Shown here piece after piece: positions 40,785-48,979 of a stretch of DNA of 64,000 nucleotides. The position numbers and the translations under genes are program-made. Positions within the stretch are counted from its first letter, which is position 1; each line of letters starts with the position of its first letter. Under the pieces are notes generated by a model. The model did no database searches and had not been told where the DNA came from. It worked only from the letters and a program-made list of their open reading frames with translations. The DNA is from Rhodococcus sp. OK519. Its GTDB lineage: Bacteria; Actinomycetota; Actinomycetes; Mycobacteriales; Mycobacteriaceae. Location: the NCBI RefSeq assembly GCF_003051005.1, contig NZ_QAOW01000011.1:27353-91352 (forward strand). Direction: 5' to 3'.

Positions 40785-40798
40785 TGGACACCAGTCCA
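40785..40798. promoter_or_regulatory. TGGAC-N4-GTCCA palindrome
   Basis: TGGACACCAGTCCA has perfect 5-base arms and the same half-site as the array motif, but a different centre. It is 234 bases from protein I and 266 bases from the divergent thioesterase. Confidence 0.45.
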
Positions 40799-41063
40799 AT
40801 ATCACGCCAAACGAACGTTTGCATGCAGAATGCCTTCTTTCACCCTTGAGTTAGCCCTATCGGGCGCCGAGTGGCCGAAAAGACCCCGAACTTCACGTCC
40901 GCGGACCGCACACCCTCCGCCCGTGGACCGGAGGCGGGCGGGAATGTACGGAACAAACAATTGGGCCCAAAGATTTCGTCGACGGAATTCTGAATTCAAT
41001 TCTATTTCTTCACGGTCGGTCGACTACCCCGCCCTCGGCCGCCGGCGCGGTAGCGTCCGGGGC

Positions 41064-41552
41064 GTGTCCACCGAACGCCAGCGCACCTACACCTGGAACG
41101 ACCCGACCCCGATTGCGGAGGCCAACCGGAACCTCAGCGGTCTCGAGTTCGTCCGCGGACTCGTCGACGGCACCGTCCCGCACCACCCGACCGCGTCGAC
41201 GCTCGGGTTCCGCGTCACCGACGCCCGCGAGGGGTTCGTCGAGATCACTGCCGAACCACAGGAGTGGCAGTACAACGCCGTCGGCAGCGTCCACGGCGGC
41301 GTGATCGCCACGATGATCGACACCGCGATGGGATTTTCGGTGTCGAGCACCCTGCCTGCCGGCGTCGGCTACACCACGCTCGACATCACCGTCCGGTACA
41401 TCCGCGGAGTCAAAGGCGACGGCGGACCCATTCGCGTGCACGGCTATTCGGAACACACCGGCCGCACCACCGCCACCGCGCGGGCCGAGGTCCGCGACGA
41501 GCAGGACCGCCTGCTGGCGACGGCCTCGACCACCTGCCTGATCCTGCGCTGA
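41064..41552 (+). CDS. PaaI-family hotdog thioesterase
   Basis: A 162-residue acyl-CoA thioesterase-like hotdog protein. The fold signature is NAVGSVHGGVIATMIDTAMG, where HGG and the downstream Asp are the usual active-site elements; the later strands TTLDITVRYIRGV and RTTATARAEVRDEQDRLLATAS complete the domain. It probably hydrolyses an aromatic or medium-chain acyl-CoA in the cytoplasm; the substrate is not deducible. The GTG at 41064 was chosen because TAGCGT lies exactly 7 bases upstream (leaderless type) and conserved sequence begins there. Confidence 0.88.
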   Translation: MSTERQRTYTWNDPTPIAEANRNLSGLEFVRGLVDGTVPHHPTASTLGFRVTDAREGFVEITAEPQEWQYNAVGSVHGGVIATMIDTAMGFSVSSTLPAGVGYTTLDITVRYIRGVKGDGGPIRVHGYSEHTGRTTATARAEVRDEQDRLLATASTTCLILR

Positions 41553-41570
41553 CGACTACCCACGAACGAC

Positions 41571-41615
41571 TGAAGGGCCCCTCCATGCGCCGGGAGCGCA
41601 CGAAGGGACCCTTCA
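41571..41615. terminator. Bidirectional terminator between thioesterase and serS
   Basis: TGAAGGGCCCCT pairs with AGGGACCCTTCA (one wobble) around a loop, between the convergent genes ending at 41552 and 41631. Confidence 0.7.
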
Positions 41616-41630
41616 GTTGGTGATCCGGCA

Positions 41631-42890
41631 CTACGGCGCCGTCAGCACCTCACGCCCCACGAAGGGGACGAGTGCGGCGGGGACGCGCACGGATCCGTCT
41701 GCCTGCTGGTGGTTTTCGAGGATCGCGACGAGCCAGCGGGTAGTCGCGAGGGTGCCGTTGAGCGTCGCGGCGGTCTGCGGCTTGCCGTTCTCGTCGCGGT
41801 ACCGCACGTGGAGGCGACGCGCCTGGTAAGTGGTGCAGTTCGACGTCGAGGTGAGCTCGCGGTACGCCTGCTGCGTGGGAACCCATGCCTCGCAGTCGAA
41901 CTTGCGGGCCGCAGACGAACCGAGGTCGCCGCCGGCGACGTCGATGACGCGGTACGGGAGCCCCATCGCGTCCAGCATGTCGCGCTCCCACGCGAGCAGG
42001 CGCTGGTGCTCGGCGTCGGCGTCCTCGGGCTTGCAGTACGTGAACATCTCCACCTTGTCGAACTGGTGGACGCGAATGATGCCGCGGGTGTCCTTGCCGT
42101 AGCTGCCGGCCTCGCGGCGGAAGCACGACGACCAGCCGGCGTACCGCTTGGGGCCGTTCGCCAGGTCCAGGATTTCGCCCGAGTGGTAGCCGGCCAGCGG
42201 CACCTCGGAGGTGCCGACGAGGTAGAGGTCGTCGTCGGCCAGGTGGTAGACCTCGTCGGCGTGCTGGCCGAGGAAGCCGGTGCCCTGCATGATCTCGGAC
42301 CGGACGAGCACCGGCGGGATCATCATCGTGAACCCGTTGGCCATCGCCTTCTGCGCCGCCAACTGCAGCATGCCCAGTTGGAGCATCGCGCCGAAGCCGG
42401 TGAGGAAGTAGAACCGCGAACCCGACACCTTGGCGCCGCGCTCCATGTCGATCAAGCCCAGCGACTCTCCGAGCTCGAGGTGGTCCTTGGGCTCGAAGTC
42501 GAACGTCGGGATCTCGCCGACCGTCTCGAGGGTGATGAAGTCGTCCTCACCGCCGGCGGGGGCGCCGTCCTGCACGATATTCGAGATCGCGCGATGCGCG
42601 GCCTCCATCGCGGCCTGCGCCTCGTGCTGGGTGGCCTCGGCGTCCTTGACCTTCTGAGCCAGCTCCTTGGAGCCCTCGAGCAGCGCCGAGCGCTCCTCCG
42701 GGGACGCCTGTCCCACCTTCTTGCCGAATGCCTTCTGTTCGGCGCGCAGCGTGTCGCCCGCAAGGATCGCGGCGCGGCGGGATGCGTCGGCCTCGAGCAG
42801 CGCGTCGACCAGACCGGGGTCTTCGCCGCGGGTGCGCTGCGAGGTGCGGACGGCGTCAGGATTCTCGCGAAGGAACTTGAGGTCAATCAC
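41631..42890 (-). CDS. serS: Seryl-tRNA synthetase
   Basis: A 419-residue class II aminoacyl-tRNA synthetase charging tRNA-Ser. The N-terminal coiled-coil arm (about 25-105) contains KKVGQ and repeated Ala/Glu heptads. Motif 2 is [21 protein letters not shown] and motif 3 [15 protein letters not shown]. Length equals the M. tuberculosis enzyme. The GTG at 42890 (V-I-D-L-K-F-L) matches the usual MIDLK start; TAGGGT lies 8 bases upstream, suggesting a leaderless message. The in-frame GTG at 42896 adds two residues. Confidence 0.97.
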   Translation of the reverse strand: MIDLKFLRENPDAVRTSQRTRGEDPGLVDALLEADASRRAAILAGDTLRAEQKAFGKKVGQASPEERSALLEGSKELAQKVKDAEATQHEAQAAMEAAHRAISNIVQDGAPAGGEDDFITLETVGEIPTFDFEPKDHLELGESLGLIDMERGAKVSGSRFYFLTGFGAMLQLGMLQLAAQKAMANGFTMMIPPVLVRSEIMQGTGFLGQHADEVYHLADDDLYLVGTSEVPLAGYHSGEILDLANGPKRYAGWSSCFRREAGSYGKDTRGIIRVHQFDKVEMFTYCKPEDADAEHQRLLAWERDMLDAMGLPYRVIDVAGGDLGSSAARKFDCEAWVPTQQAYRELTSTSNCTTYQARRLHVRYRDENGKPQTAATLNGTLATTRWLVAILENHQQADGSVRVPAALVPFVGREVLTAP

Positions 42891-42920
42891 GACCACAAAC
42901 CCTACTTGGTTACGCCGCGC

Positions 42921-43343
42921 TCACTCCGGGTGCTTCCCCAATATCTGCAGATAATCGTCCCGTCCGAACATGCGTGCGGCATCGAGCGCCGACGGTTGTC
43001 CGGCCGCCGCGTCGGCTCCGGCCGCGACCAGCGCGGTCACCACCTCGTCCTCGCCTTTGAACACGGCACCGGCCAGCGGGGTCTGTCCGCGGTCGTTGGG
43101 CCGATTCACGTCCGCGCCCCGGTCGGCCAGCGCACGGACCGTGCCGGCATGGCCGTGGTACGCCGCGAGCATCACCAGCGTGTCGCCGCTGCCGTTCGTC
43201 AGGTTCACCGGGACACCGGCGTCGACGTATTGCGCCAGCGTGGTCGTGTCGCCGGACCGGGCCATGTCGAACATGCGGCCCGCCAACTCCTGCACGTCCG
43301 CCTGCTCCTCACCGTCCCGCCGATCAGGAGATTGCTCACTCAT
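42921..43343 (-). CDS. Small ankyrin-repeat protein
   Basis: A 140-residue cytoplasmic protein with about three ankyrin repeats: GDTLVMLAAYHGHAGTVRALADRGADVNRPNDRG is canonical, followed by QTPLAGAVFKGEDEVVTALVAAGAD and a short cap. The N-terminal 20 residues are acidic. Ankyrin repeats mediate protein binding; the partner is unknown. The ATG at 43343 has TAGGTT 8 bases upstream (leaderless type); the longer frame upstream reads antisense through the neighbouring gene. It lies head-to-head with the septum-formation protein gene. Confidence 0.85.
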   Translation of the reverse strand: MSEQSPDRRDGEEQADVQELAGRMFDMARSGDTTTLAQYVDAGVPVNLTNGSGDTLVMLAAYHGHAGTVRALADRGADVNRPNDRGQTPLAGAVFKGEDEVVTALVAAGADAAAGQPSALDAARMFGRDDYLQILGKHPE

Positions 43344-43403
43344 GCCGCACGAACCTACGCGGAAACTTCGGCATCCGCGCCCGATGCGGGCATTATGTAG
43401 GCG

Positions 43404-44471
43404 ATGTCCGACGAGCAACCGCAGCCGACTCCACGCCCGGAGCGGGGCCGACACCTGTCCGCGCCCGTGACCAGGCGCGCTCTCGCGCTCGTCGCGATCG
43501 GCGCCGTCCTGGCCGCGATCGCCACCATCTTCCTGGCCGGCGGCTTCGACCGTGGCGAGAAGCTTCCGGTGCACACCAACGGTGTCGGGCCGCAGCCCAC
43601 CGGCGCTGTCGCGGGCGATGCCTTCGGGTCGGCGACCACGGGCGACTGCCTCACGTGGTCCGAGGCCGATGCGAGCGACCTCGGGCAGGTGGACTGCGCA
43701 CAGCCGCACCAGTTCGAGGTGGCCACCGACGTCGACCTGAGCCTGTATCCGGGCACCGAGTTCGGTCCCGGCGCCAAGTTCCCCGGGGTCCTGCGCTTCT
43801 CCGAACTACGCGACGAGCAGTGCGCCCCGGCGGTCAACACCTATCTGAACGGGCGGTTCGACCCCAAGGGCAAATTCAGCGTCGGGCTGATCAACCCTGG
43901 CGAGGCCGGCTGGTCGGCGGGCGAGCGCACCATCCGCTGCGGCCTGCAGTTCTCCGGGGTGACCGGGGCGCTGCTCCCGATCCAGGGGCTCGTGGCGCAG
44001 CAGGACCAGTCGAAGACGTGGAACGTGGCGACCTGCGTGGGCATCAACCAGAACGTGCCGTCCGATCCCGTCGACTGCACGCAACCGCACGCGTTCGAGG
44101 TGGTCGGTGTCATCGACCTGGCCAGCCAGTTCCCCGGCGGCATGCCGTCGGTCGAGGACCAGGACCGATTCCTCGAGAAGGCATGCACCGACGCCAGCAC
44201 CGGCTACCTGGGCTCCCCCGACGTGCTGCGCGACAAGACGCTCACGCTGTTCTGGGACAACCTGGACCTCGACAGCTGGCTCGTCGGCAGCCGCAAGATC
44301 AACTGCTCGATCGGCAAGGAGGTCGACGGCAGCGGCTTCGCGACGATCGTCGGCAGCGCCAAGGGCGAGATCCTGATCAACGGTCAGGCCCCGGTCCCGC
44401 CGCCGACGGCACCCGACGGCCGCTCCGCGCCCACCCCGCTTCCCGGCGCCGCGCCGCTTCCGGGAGCCTGA
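43404..44471 (+). CDS. Septum-formation domain membrane protein (Rv3835-like)
   Basis: 355 residues. A short cytoplasmic N-terminus with prolines, one transmembrane helix (about 25-46, LALVAIGAVLAAIATIFLAGG), then an extracytoplasmic region holding two Cys-containing septum-formation repeats: GDCLTWSEADASDLGQVDCAQPHQFEV and a second unit with ATCVGINQ...VDCTQPHAFEVVGV. Paired Cys suggest disulfides outside the membrane. The Pro-rich C-terminus is unstructured. The family is linked to septum formation by name only. Adjacent to a metallopeptidase gene, as Rv3835-Rv3836. Confidence 0.85.
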   Translation: MSDEQPQPTPRPERGRHLSAPVTRRALALVAIGAVLAAIATIFLAGGFDRGEKLPVHTNGVGPQPTGAVAGDAFGSATTGDCLTWSEADASDLGQVDCAQPHQFEVATDVDLSLYPGTEFGPGAKFPGVLRFSELRDEQCAPAVNTYLNGRFDPKGKFSVGLINPGEAGWSAGERTIRCGLQFSGVTGALLPIQGLVAQQDQSKTWNVATCVGINQNVPSDPVDCTQPHAFEVVGVIDLASQFPGGMPSVEDQDRFLEKACTDASTGYLGSPDVLRDKTLTLFWDNLDLDSWLVGSRKINCSIGKEVDGSGFATIVGSAKGEILINGQAPVPPPTAPDGRSAPTPLPGAAPLPGA

Positions 44472-44472
44472 T

Positions 44473-44823
44473 GTGTCGGTGACCATGACGACCGACCGAT
44501 TCGAGGAACTGGTCTCGGAGGCGCTCGACCTCATCCCGCCGGAGCTGGCACGCGCGATCGACAACGTCGTCGTACTGGTCGAGCCCCGCAACGACGAGGA
44601 GCCGACCCTGCTCGGGCTCTATCACGGCATCGCGCTGACCGAGCGGGACAGCCACTACGGCGGCGCACTGCCCGACACGATCACCATCTACCGCGACGCG
44701 ATCCTCGACGTGTGCGAGACGGACGAGGACGTGGTCCACGAGGTCATGGTGACCGTGATTCACGAGGTGGCGCACTACTTCGGCATCGATGAGGACCGCC
44801 TGCACGAACTCGGCTGGGGCTGA
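44473..44823 (+). CDS. Zincin-like metallopeptidase (Rv3836-like)
   Basis: A 116-residue single-domain minigluzincin-type protein. The zinc motif HEVAHYFGIDEDRLHELG gives H-E-x-x-H and a downstream Glu. It lacks a signal peptide and should act in the cytoplasm; the substrate is unknown. The start may be GTG at 44473, GTG at 44479 or ATG at 44485; all are in frame and close together. It begins right after the stop of the septum-formation gene, so coupling is likely. Confidence 0.87.
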   Translation: MSVTMTTDRFEELVSEALDLIPPELARAIDNVVVLVEPRNDEEPTLLGLYHGIALTERDSHYGGALPDTITIYRDAILDVCETDEDVVHEVMVTVIHEVAHYFGIDEDRLHELGWG

Positions 44824-44951
44824 CCGCCCCCGCACTTTCCGTCGGTTTCACATGGAACCGACCGGCCTCCTCCGGCGTCCAATCCATCGAGGAACGAAAT
44901 CGACCCGCTCGTTCCGGTTGCCGCCGTCCCCGATGCGAGGAGTTCACCGCC

Positions 44952-45260
44952 ATGTCGGACCACGTGTTTGTCGACCCGGACGTCCTCCTTGCCGCAGCCG
45001 GGGAGATCGATGCTCTCGTCACCCGCCTGCAGACCTCCCTCGCGCTCCACTCACCCGCGCTCAGCGTCGCGCCGTCCGGCGCCGAGGAGGTGTCGGTGCT
45101 GGCCGCCGGCTACTTCAACCGGTTGGCGGGCAGTTTCGGACCGGCCACGGGCCGCGGGATCGAGGAACTGATCGCGGCCGCGGCCATGCTCCGCGCGCAG
45201 GCTGCCGCGTACCGGGACGAGGACCGGACGCTCGGCACCTCACTCAGCGCCGGCATGTGA
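44952..45260 (+). CDS. PE-family protein
   Basis: A 102-residue all-helical protein with the PE-domain pattern. The N-terminus FVDPDVLLAAAGEIDALVTRL matches the first PE helix, and PSGAEEVSVLAAGYF matches the conserved loop GADEVSALxAxxF. A C-terminal YRDED (Y87-x3-D91) fits the YxxxD/E secretion signal of type VII substrates. It has no C-terminal extension. PE proteins pair with a PPE partner, encoded 43 bases downstream, and are exported by ESX systems. GAGGAGTTCACCGCC precedes the ATG. Confidence 0.8.
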   Translation: MSDHVFVDPDVLLAAAGEIDALVTRLQTSLALHSPALSVAPSGAEEVSVLAAGYFNRLAGSFGPATGRGIEELIAAAAMLRAQAAAYRDEDRTLGTSLSAGM

Positions 45261-45303
45261 CCACCCCGACCACCCGACAGTCGATCTCGAGGAGGAACGC
45301 ACC

Positions 45304-46524
45304 ATGACTATCGGTGTCACCGGCGTCGTCTGGATGCCGCGCGGTGCAACGGTCAACTCGGCCACGCTCACGGCCGGGGCCGGCCCCGGCCCGCTGGGTG
45401 CGGCGAGCCCCGCCTGGGCGGCGCTGTCGGGAAGCCTCGTCGACGCGGGCGCCACGCTCAACCGCGTGATGACGGAACTGCGCGCGGGTTGGGAGGGCCT
45501 GGCGGCCGAGGCCGCACTCGCCAAGCTCGCCCCGTTCACCGCGTGGGTCGAGCAGTCTGCGGCACTCGCCGCCGAGACATCGGGCAAGGCGTCCACCCAG
45601 GCCGGCGCGTACACCACCGCGGCACTGACCATGCCGAGCCTGCCCGAGATCACCGCGGTCAAGACCGCCAAGACGGCGGCGTACAGCACGGGCGGCGTGC
45701 TCAACGGCTCCGCCGCCGCAGCCGAGGCCGCCGACCGGGCGATGGATTTCCGGGCCGGAATGGTGATGGAGGCGTACGAGGCGGCATCGAGCGTCGTCGC
45801 AACCCCCGAATCGTTCACCCAGCCGCCACCACTCACCAACGGGCCGACGGCAGGACTCGAGGCCCGGGACAGCGGCGAAATCGCACGTCGTCGGCTCGAA
45901 GACGACTTCCGCACCGACCCCGTCGGGACGGTGGCGGCCGTCGCCACCGCCTTCGCGCAGAGTCCCGGGGTGACGACAGCGGCCTCGCAGATCGGCACGG
46001 TCGCCGGTACCGTCTCCTCGGCCACGTCGGCCGCCGCGAACCTCGGTGGCACCGTCCTCGGCGGCCTCGGCGGGGGCGCGCCCGCAATCCTGAACACCGG
46101 CAACGGATCGTCCCCGGACGTGCGCTCCGGCACCACCCGCGGCAACGTCGGTGCGTCCGGCGCGACCGCTTCCCGGCCCGCGGGGATCGGCGGCGGCACC
46201 GGTGGCGCGCGTGCCGCCCTGCCCGACGGCTGGGCCCAGGCCGGACAACTCGACGGTTCGGCCGCGAGAGGGGGCTCCGGGAACGCCGGCGCCGCCACTG
46301 GGGCAGTCGCGCCGGCCGACGCGTTGCGCACCGATGCCGCGGCGGCCGCGACCCGGAACGCGGGCGCCACGTCAGCCCCGATGGGCGGCCGACTCGGGGC
46401 GGTCGACGCCGACGAGACCGAGCACAGCACGCCCGGCTACCTGAGGAACTTCGAGCACTTCACCGACGGGCGCACAGTGATCCCGTCGGTGATCGGCGCC
46501 GACCTGTCCGAGGACGGGCGGTGA
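45304..46524 (+). CDS. PPE-family protein
   Basis: 406 residues. The N-terminal about 170 residues follow the PPE pattern: WMPRGATVNSATLTAGAGPGPL in place of the PPE start, then RAGWEGLAAEAA with the WxG turn (W63-E64-G65), and a long helical hairpin to about 160. The literal Pro-Pro-Glu is not present. The C-terminal half is low complexity, Gly/Ala/Thr-rich, and ends in a short acidic segment. It should form a heterodimer with the PE protein encoded just upstream and be bound by the EspG encoded downstream. The ATG follows GAGGAGGAACGCACC. Confidence 0.8.
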   Translation: MTIGVTGVVWMPRGATVNSATLTAGAGPGPLGAASPAWAALSGSLVDAGATLNRVMTELRAGWEGLAAEAALAKLAPFTAWVEQSAALAAETSGKASTQAGAYTTAALTMPSLPEITAVKTAKTAAYSTGGVLNGSAAAAEAADRAMDFRAGMVMEAYEAASSVVATPESFTQPPPLTNGPTAGLEARDSGEIARRRLEDDFRTDPVGTVAAVATAFAQSPGVTTAASQIGTVAGTVSSATSAAANLGGTVLGGLGGGAPAILNTGNGSSPDVRSGTTRGNVGASGATASRPAGIGGGTGGARAALPDGWAQAGQLDGSAARGGSGNAGAATGAVAPADALRTDAAAAATRNAGATSAPMGGRLGAVDADETEHSTPGYLRNFEHFTDGRTVIPSVIGADLSEDGR

Positions 46525-47315
46525 TCGATTTGGGCATCGACCCCGTGGACACCGCGCTGCCGTCGGTGGCACTCACCCTCGACGAACTCGATCTGCTGGT
46601 GCATCTACTGGACGTCGACGTCCTGCCGGTGGTGCTCGACGCCGGACCGCGCTTCGAGTCGCCGATCGCGCGCGACGACGCCTTCGGCCGGGCACACGAC
46701 ATGCTCACGGCGGCCGGACTGCTCGACGTCGCCACCGTGCACCCCGAACTGGCGCGGTGGCTGCGCGTCCTGGCCCGGCCCCGCAGCGAGATCGCGGCAC
46801 GCCGGTTCACGGCCGGCACCGTCTCGCGACTCTGCCTGGCGCGGGACGAGGACGGTGCGGTCCTGGCACTGCGCGGCGGCGCCGACATCGCCGTGCAGTA
46901 CCTGCGGCACGACGTGGTCGGCCCGGTCGTGCACGCTCTGGGCCCGGCGGAACCCCTCGCGTTCGGGGTGGTCAACCGGCCCACGGACCTGCTCGGCGCG
47001 GCGCTCGACCGTCTCGTCGACCCGGAACGTGCCGCGGCCGAACTGGCGGGGATCGGGGTGCCGACCGCCGACGCCGCCGTGATCGGTCCGGCGTTCGCGG
47101 ACTGCCCCGCGTTCACCGAGATCGTCGGCATCGTCCACGAAGACGGCCGTCCGGACCTGATGCACGGTCCGGTCACGGTGTTCGACACCGTGGTCGGGAG
47201 GATCGTCGGCACCACCAGCGTCGCCGCCGACGGCGTCCGGTGGACGTCGCTCAGTCCCGGTCACCCCGGGCGGCTCCGTCAGGCGCTCCTCGGCCTGCTC
47301 GGCCAACTGGACTGA
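46521..47315 (+). CDS. EspG-family chaperone for PE/PPE
   Basis: A 264-residue cytoplasmic protein resembling ESX secretion-associated EspG: the opening strand VALTLDELDLLVHLLDVDVLPVVLDAG, then RFTAGTVSRLCLARDEDGAVLALRGG and a C-terminal TSLSPGHPGRLRQALLGLLGQL. EspG binds the tip of the PPE protein and keeps the PE-PPE dimer soluble before export. The GTG overlaps the PPE stop as GTGA, so the three genes form one unit. No ESX core genes are in the window. The assignment combines sequence pattern and strict context. Confidence 0.75.
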   Translation: MIDLGIDPVDTALPSVALTLDELDLLVHLLDVDVLPVVLDAGPRFESPIARDDAFGRAHDMLTAAGLLDVATVHPELARWLRVLARPRSEIAARRFTAGTVSRLCLARDEDGAVLALRGGADIAVQYLRHDVVGPVVHALGPAEPLAFGVVNRPTDLLGAALDRLVDPERAAAELAGIGVPTADAAVIGPAFADCPAFTEIVGIVHEDGRPDLMHGPVTVFDTVVGRIVGTTSVAADGVRWTSLSPGHPGRLRQALLGLLGQLD

Positions 47316-47319
47316 GTCG

Positions 47320-48012
47320 TCAGCCCATCGGGTCGTCGGTGGCGCCGGCCGCTTCCGGCTCGAACCACGGGCGCTGCGGGGTCGCATCGAACGGCGGATC
47401 GTAGGTGCCCCACCGGACGCACCGCCAGCCTTCGTCCGTGGGCACCAGCTCCACCGTCGAGGTGTTCTCCAGATGCCGGTCCGCCGCAAACGCGCCCGGC
47501 ACACCCGCCAGGTAGGCGCCGACCAGGCGGATCGCCGCGCCGTGACTGACCACCACCACGTCGCCGCCCATCCCGGGATCGGTCAGATACTCCTCGCGCA
47601 ACGAATCAATCACCGGCACATAGCGTTCGACGAGGTCGTGGCCCGACTCGCCGCCCGGGATCCGCGCGGACAGGTCACCGGTGTGCCACGTATGGAACAC
47701 CTTTGCGAACATCTTGTGCGACTCGAGGTCGGAGCGGTCCTCGAGCTCACCGGCCTGCGCTTCGTGCAGGCCGGCGCGCACCTGCAGTGCGATACCGGAC
47801 TCCGTCTCCACGAACCCCGCCGTCTCCCGCGCCCGCAGCGCCTGCGACGACACCAGTGCGGTCGGCGGACGCGCCGCCAATCGGGTGCCGAGCGATAGTG
47901 CCTGCGTCCTACCGAGTTCCGTCAAACGCGCACCCGGCAGCCGGGTGTCGAGTCGGCGTTCGACGTTCGCCTCCGTCTGACCGTGCCGGACCAGGATGAG
48001 CCGCCCGCTCAT
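47320..48012 (-). CDS. Histidine phosphatase / phosphoglycerate mutase family (Rv3837c-like)
   Basis: A 230-residue histidine phosphatase. The catalytic RHG is at residues 9-11 (ILVRHGQTEAN), the second catalytic block is GDVVVVSHGAAIR, and SQALRARETAGF and LHEAQAGELEDRSD are family segments. It is likely a phosphatase rather than a true glycolytic mutase; the substrate is unknown. The ATG at 48012 overlaps the pheA stop (ATGA); a longer frame runs into pheA and is rejected. It is cotranscribed with pheA as in M. tuberculosis. Confidence 0.9.
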   Translation of the reverse strand: MSGRLILVRHGQTEANVERRLDTRLPGARLTELGRTQALSLGTRLAARPPTALVSSQALRARETAGFVETESGIALQVRAGLHEAQAGELEDRSDLESHKMFAKVFHTWHTGDLSARIPGGESGHDLVERYVPVIDSLREEYLTDPGMGGDVVVVSHGAAIRLVGAYLAGVPGAFAADRHLENTSTVELVPTDEGWRCVRWGTYDPPFDATPQRPWFEPEAAGATDDPMG

Positions 48013-48923
48013 GCTCCGGCCTCCCCGCGGCGCAGACGCTCGAGCCAGTCGGCGTCGTCCGCGTCGGGCATCGGCGCGCCACCTCCCGGCACCGCCGACG
48101 GCCACGACCCCAGGAAGCGGACCTCACTGAAGCGGTGCAGCGCCTTGAGTGCCTCCGCAACCAGACCGTCGTCGATGTGGCCGACGCAATCCAGATGGAA
48201 CAGATAGGTCCCGAATTCCTTACGCGTGGGACGTGATTCGATGCGGGTGAGATCGATGCCGCGGGTAGCGAACTCGGTCATCGCCCGCACGAGGGAGCCG
48301 GGGACGTTGTCGAGGTGCAGCACCACGCTGGTGCGGTCGTTGCCGGTCCGGGCCGGCGCCGGGCCGGGCGCGGTGACCAGCACGAAGCGGGTGCGGGCGC
48401 CCTCGTAGTCGGCGACACCTGACGCGAGCGTGGTCAGACCCAGCCGCTCCCCCGCCAGCGCGGTGGACACCCCGGCGTCCGCGACACCGGCGGCGACATC
48501 CTCGGCGGCACCGGCATTCGACGCCGCCGGTTCCACCACGGCGTTCGGCAGATTACGGTCGAGCCAGGCCTGCACCTGGACGGTCGCGACCGGGTAGGCG
48601 CGGACGGTGCGGACGTCGCCGAGGGTGGCGCCGGGGCGGCCGACGATCGTGAACGCGACATCGAGTTCGGTCTCGGCCATGATCTGCAGCCGGTCGCCGA
48701 GCGCGAGCGCGTCCATGGTCGGGCGGATCGACCCCTCCACCGAACTCTCTATCGGGACGACGGCACCCTCGACTTCACCGCGCCGCACCATCTCGAGCGC
48801 GGCGGGCTGACTTACCGCGGCGATCCGTTCCACCTCACCGGCGAACGTCCCGGCCGCCTCGAGCCGGGCGAGGGCCATCTCGGTGAAGGTTCCGGTGGGT
48901 CCGAAGTACGCGATACGTGGCAC
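48009..48923 (-). CDS. pheA: Prephenate dehydratase
   Basis: A 304-residue enzyme converting prephenate to phenylpyruvate in phenylalanine synthesis. The catalytic domain (about 1-185) carries FGPTGTFTEMAL, the ESSVEG element and the catalytic GARTRF motif. The C-terminal ACT domain contains NVPGSLVRAM and the phenylalanine-binding ESRPTR. Feedback inhibition by phenylalanine is expected. The GTG at 48923 has TAACCT exactly 7 bases upstream, marking a leaderless start. Confidence 0.95.
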   Translation of the reverse strand: MPRIAYFGPTGTFTEMALARLEAAGTFAGEVERIAAVSQPAALEMVRRGEVEGAVVPIESSVEGSIRPTMDALALGDRLQIMAETELDVAFTIVGRPGATLGDVRTVRAYPVATVQVQAWLDRNLPNAVVEPAASNAGAAEDVAAGVADAGVSTALAGERLGLTTLASGVADYEGARTRFVLVTAPGPAPARTGNDRTSVVLHLDNVPGSLVRAMTEFATRGIDLTRIESRPTRKEFGTYLFHLDCVGHIDDGLVAEALKALHRFSEVRFLGSWPSAVPGGGAPMPDADDADWLERLRRGEAGA

Positions 48924-48979
48924 GACTACGAGGTTACGCAATCGCCCCCGGCGCATTCCCGCGATCGGTCCCGGTTCCG

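Larger units (their letters stand above)
40552..41063. other. Divergent intergenic region at the 5' edge of the array
   Basis: 512 bases between protein I (-) and a thioesterase (+). It holds two copies of the GGAC-type motif. The central part has no convincing reading frame; a frame open from 40830 joins the thioesterase but its predicted N-terminus is low-complexity and Arg-rich. Confidence 0.6.

Noticed and set aside
22886..40798. GGAC-N4-GTCC motif considered as a LexA/SOS box
   Set aside because: The actinobacterial LexA box is GAAC-N4-GTTC; only the protein D copy has one such arm, and the other copies do not fit.
40830..41063. Extended thioesterase N-terminus
   Set aside because: Low-complexity Arg/Pro sequence unlike the family, and a clear leaderless promoter precedes the GTG at 41064.
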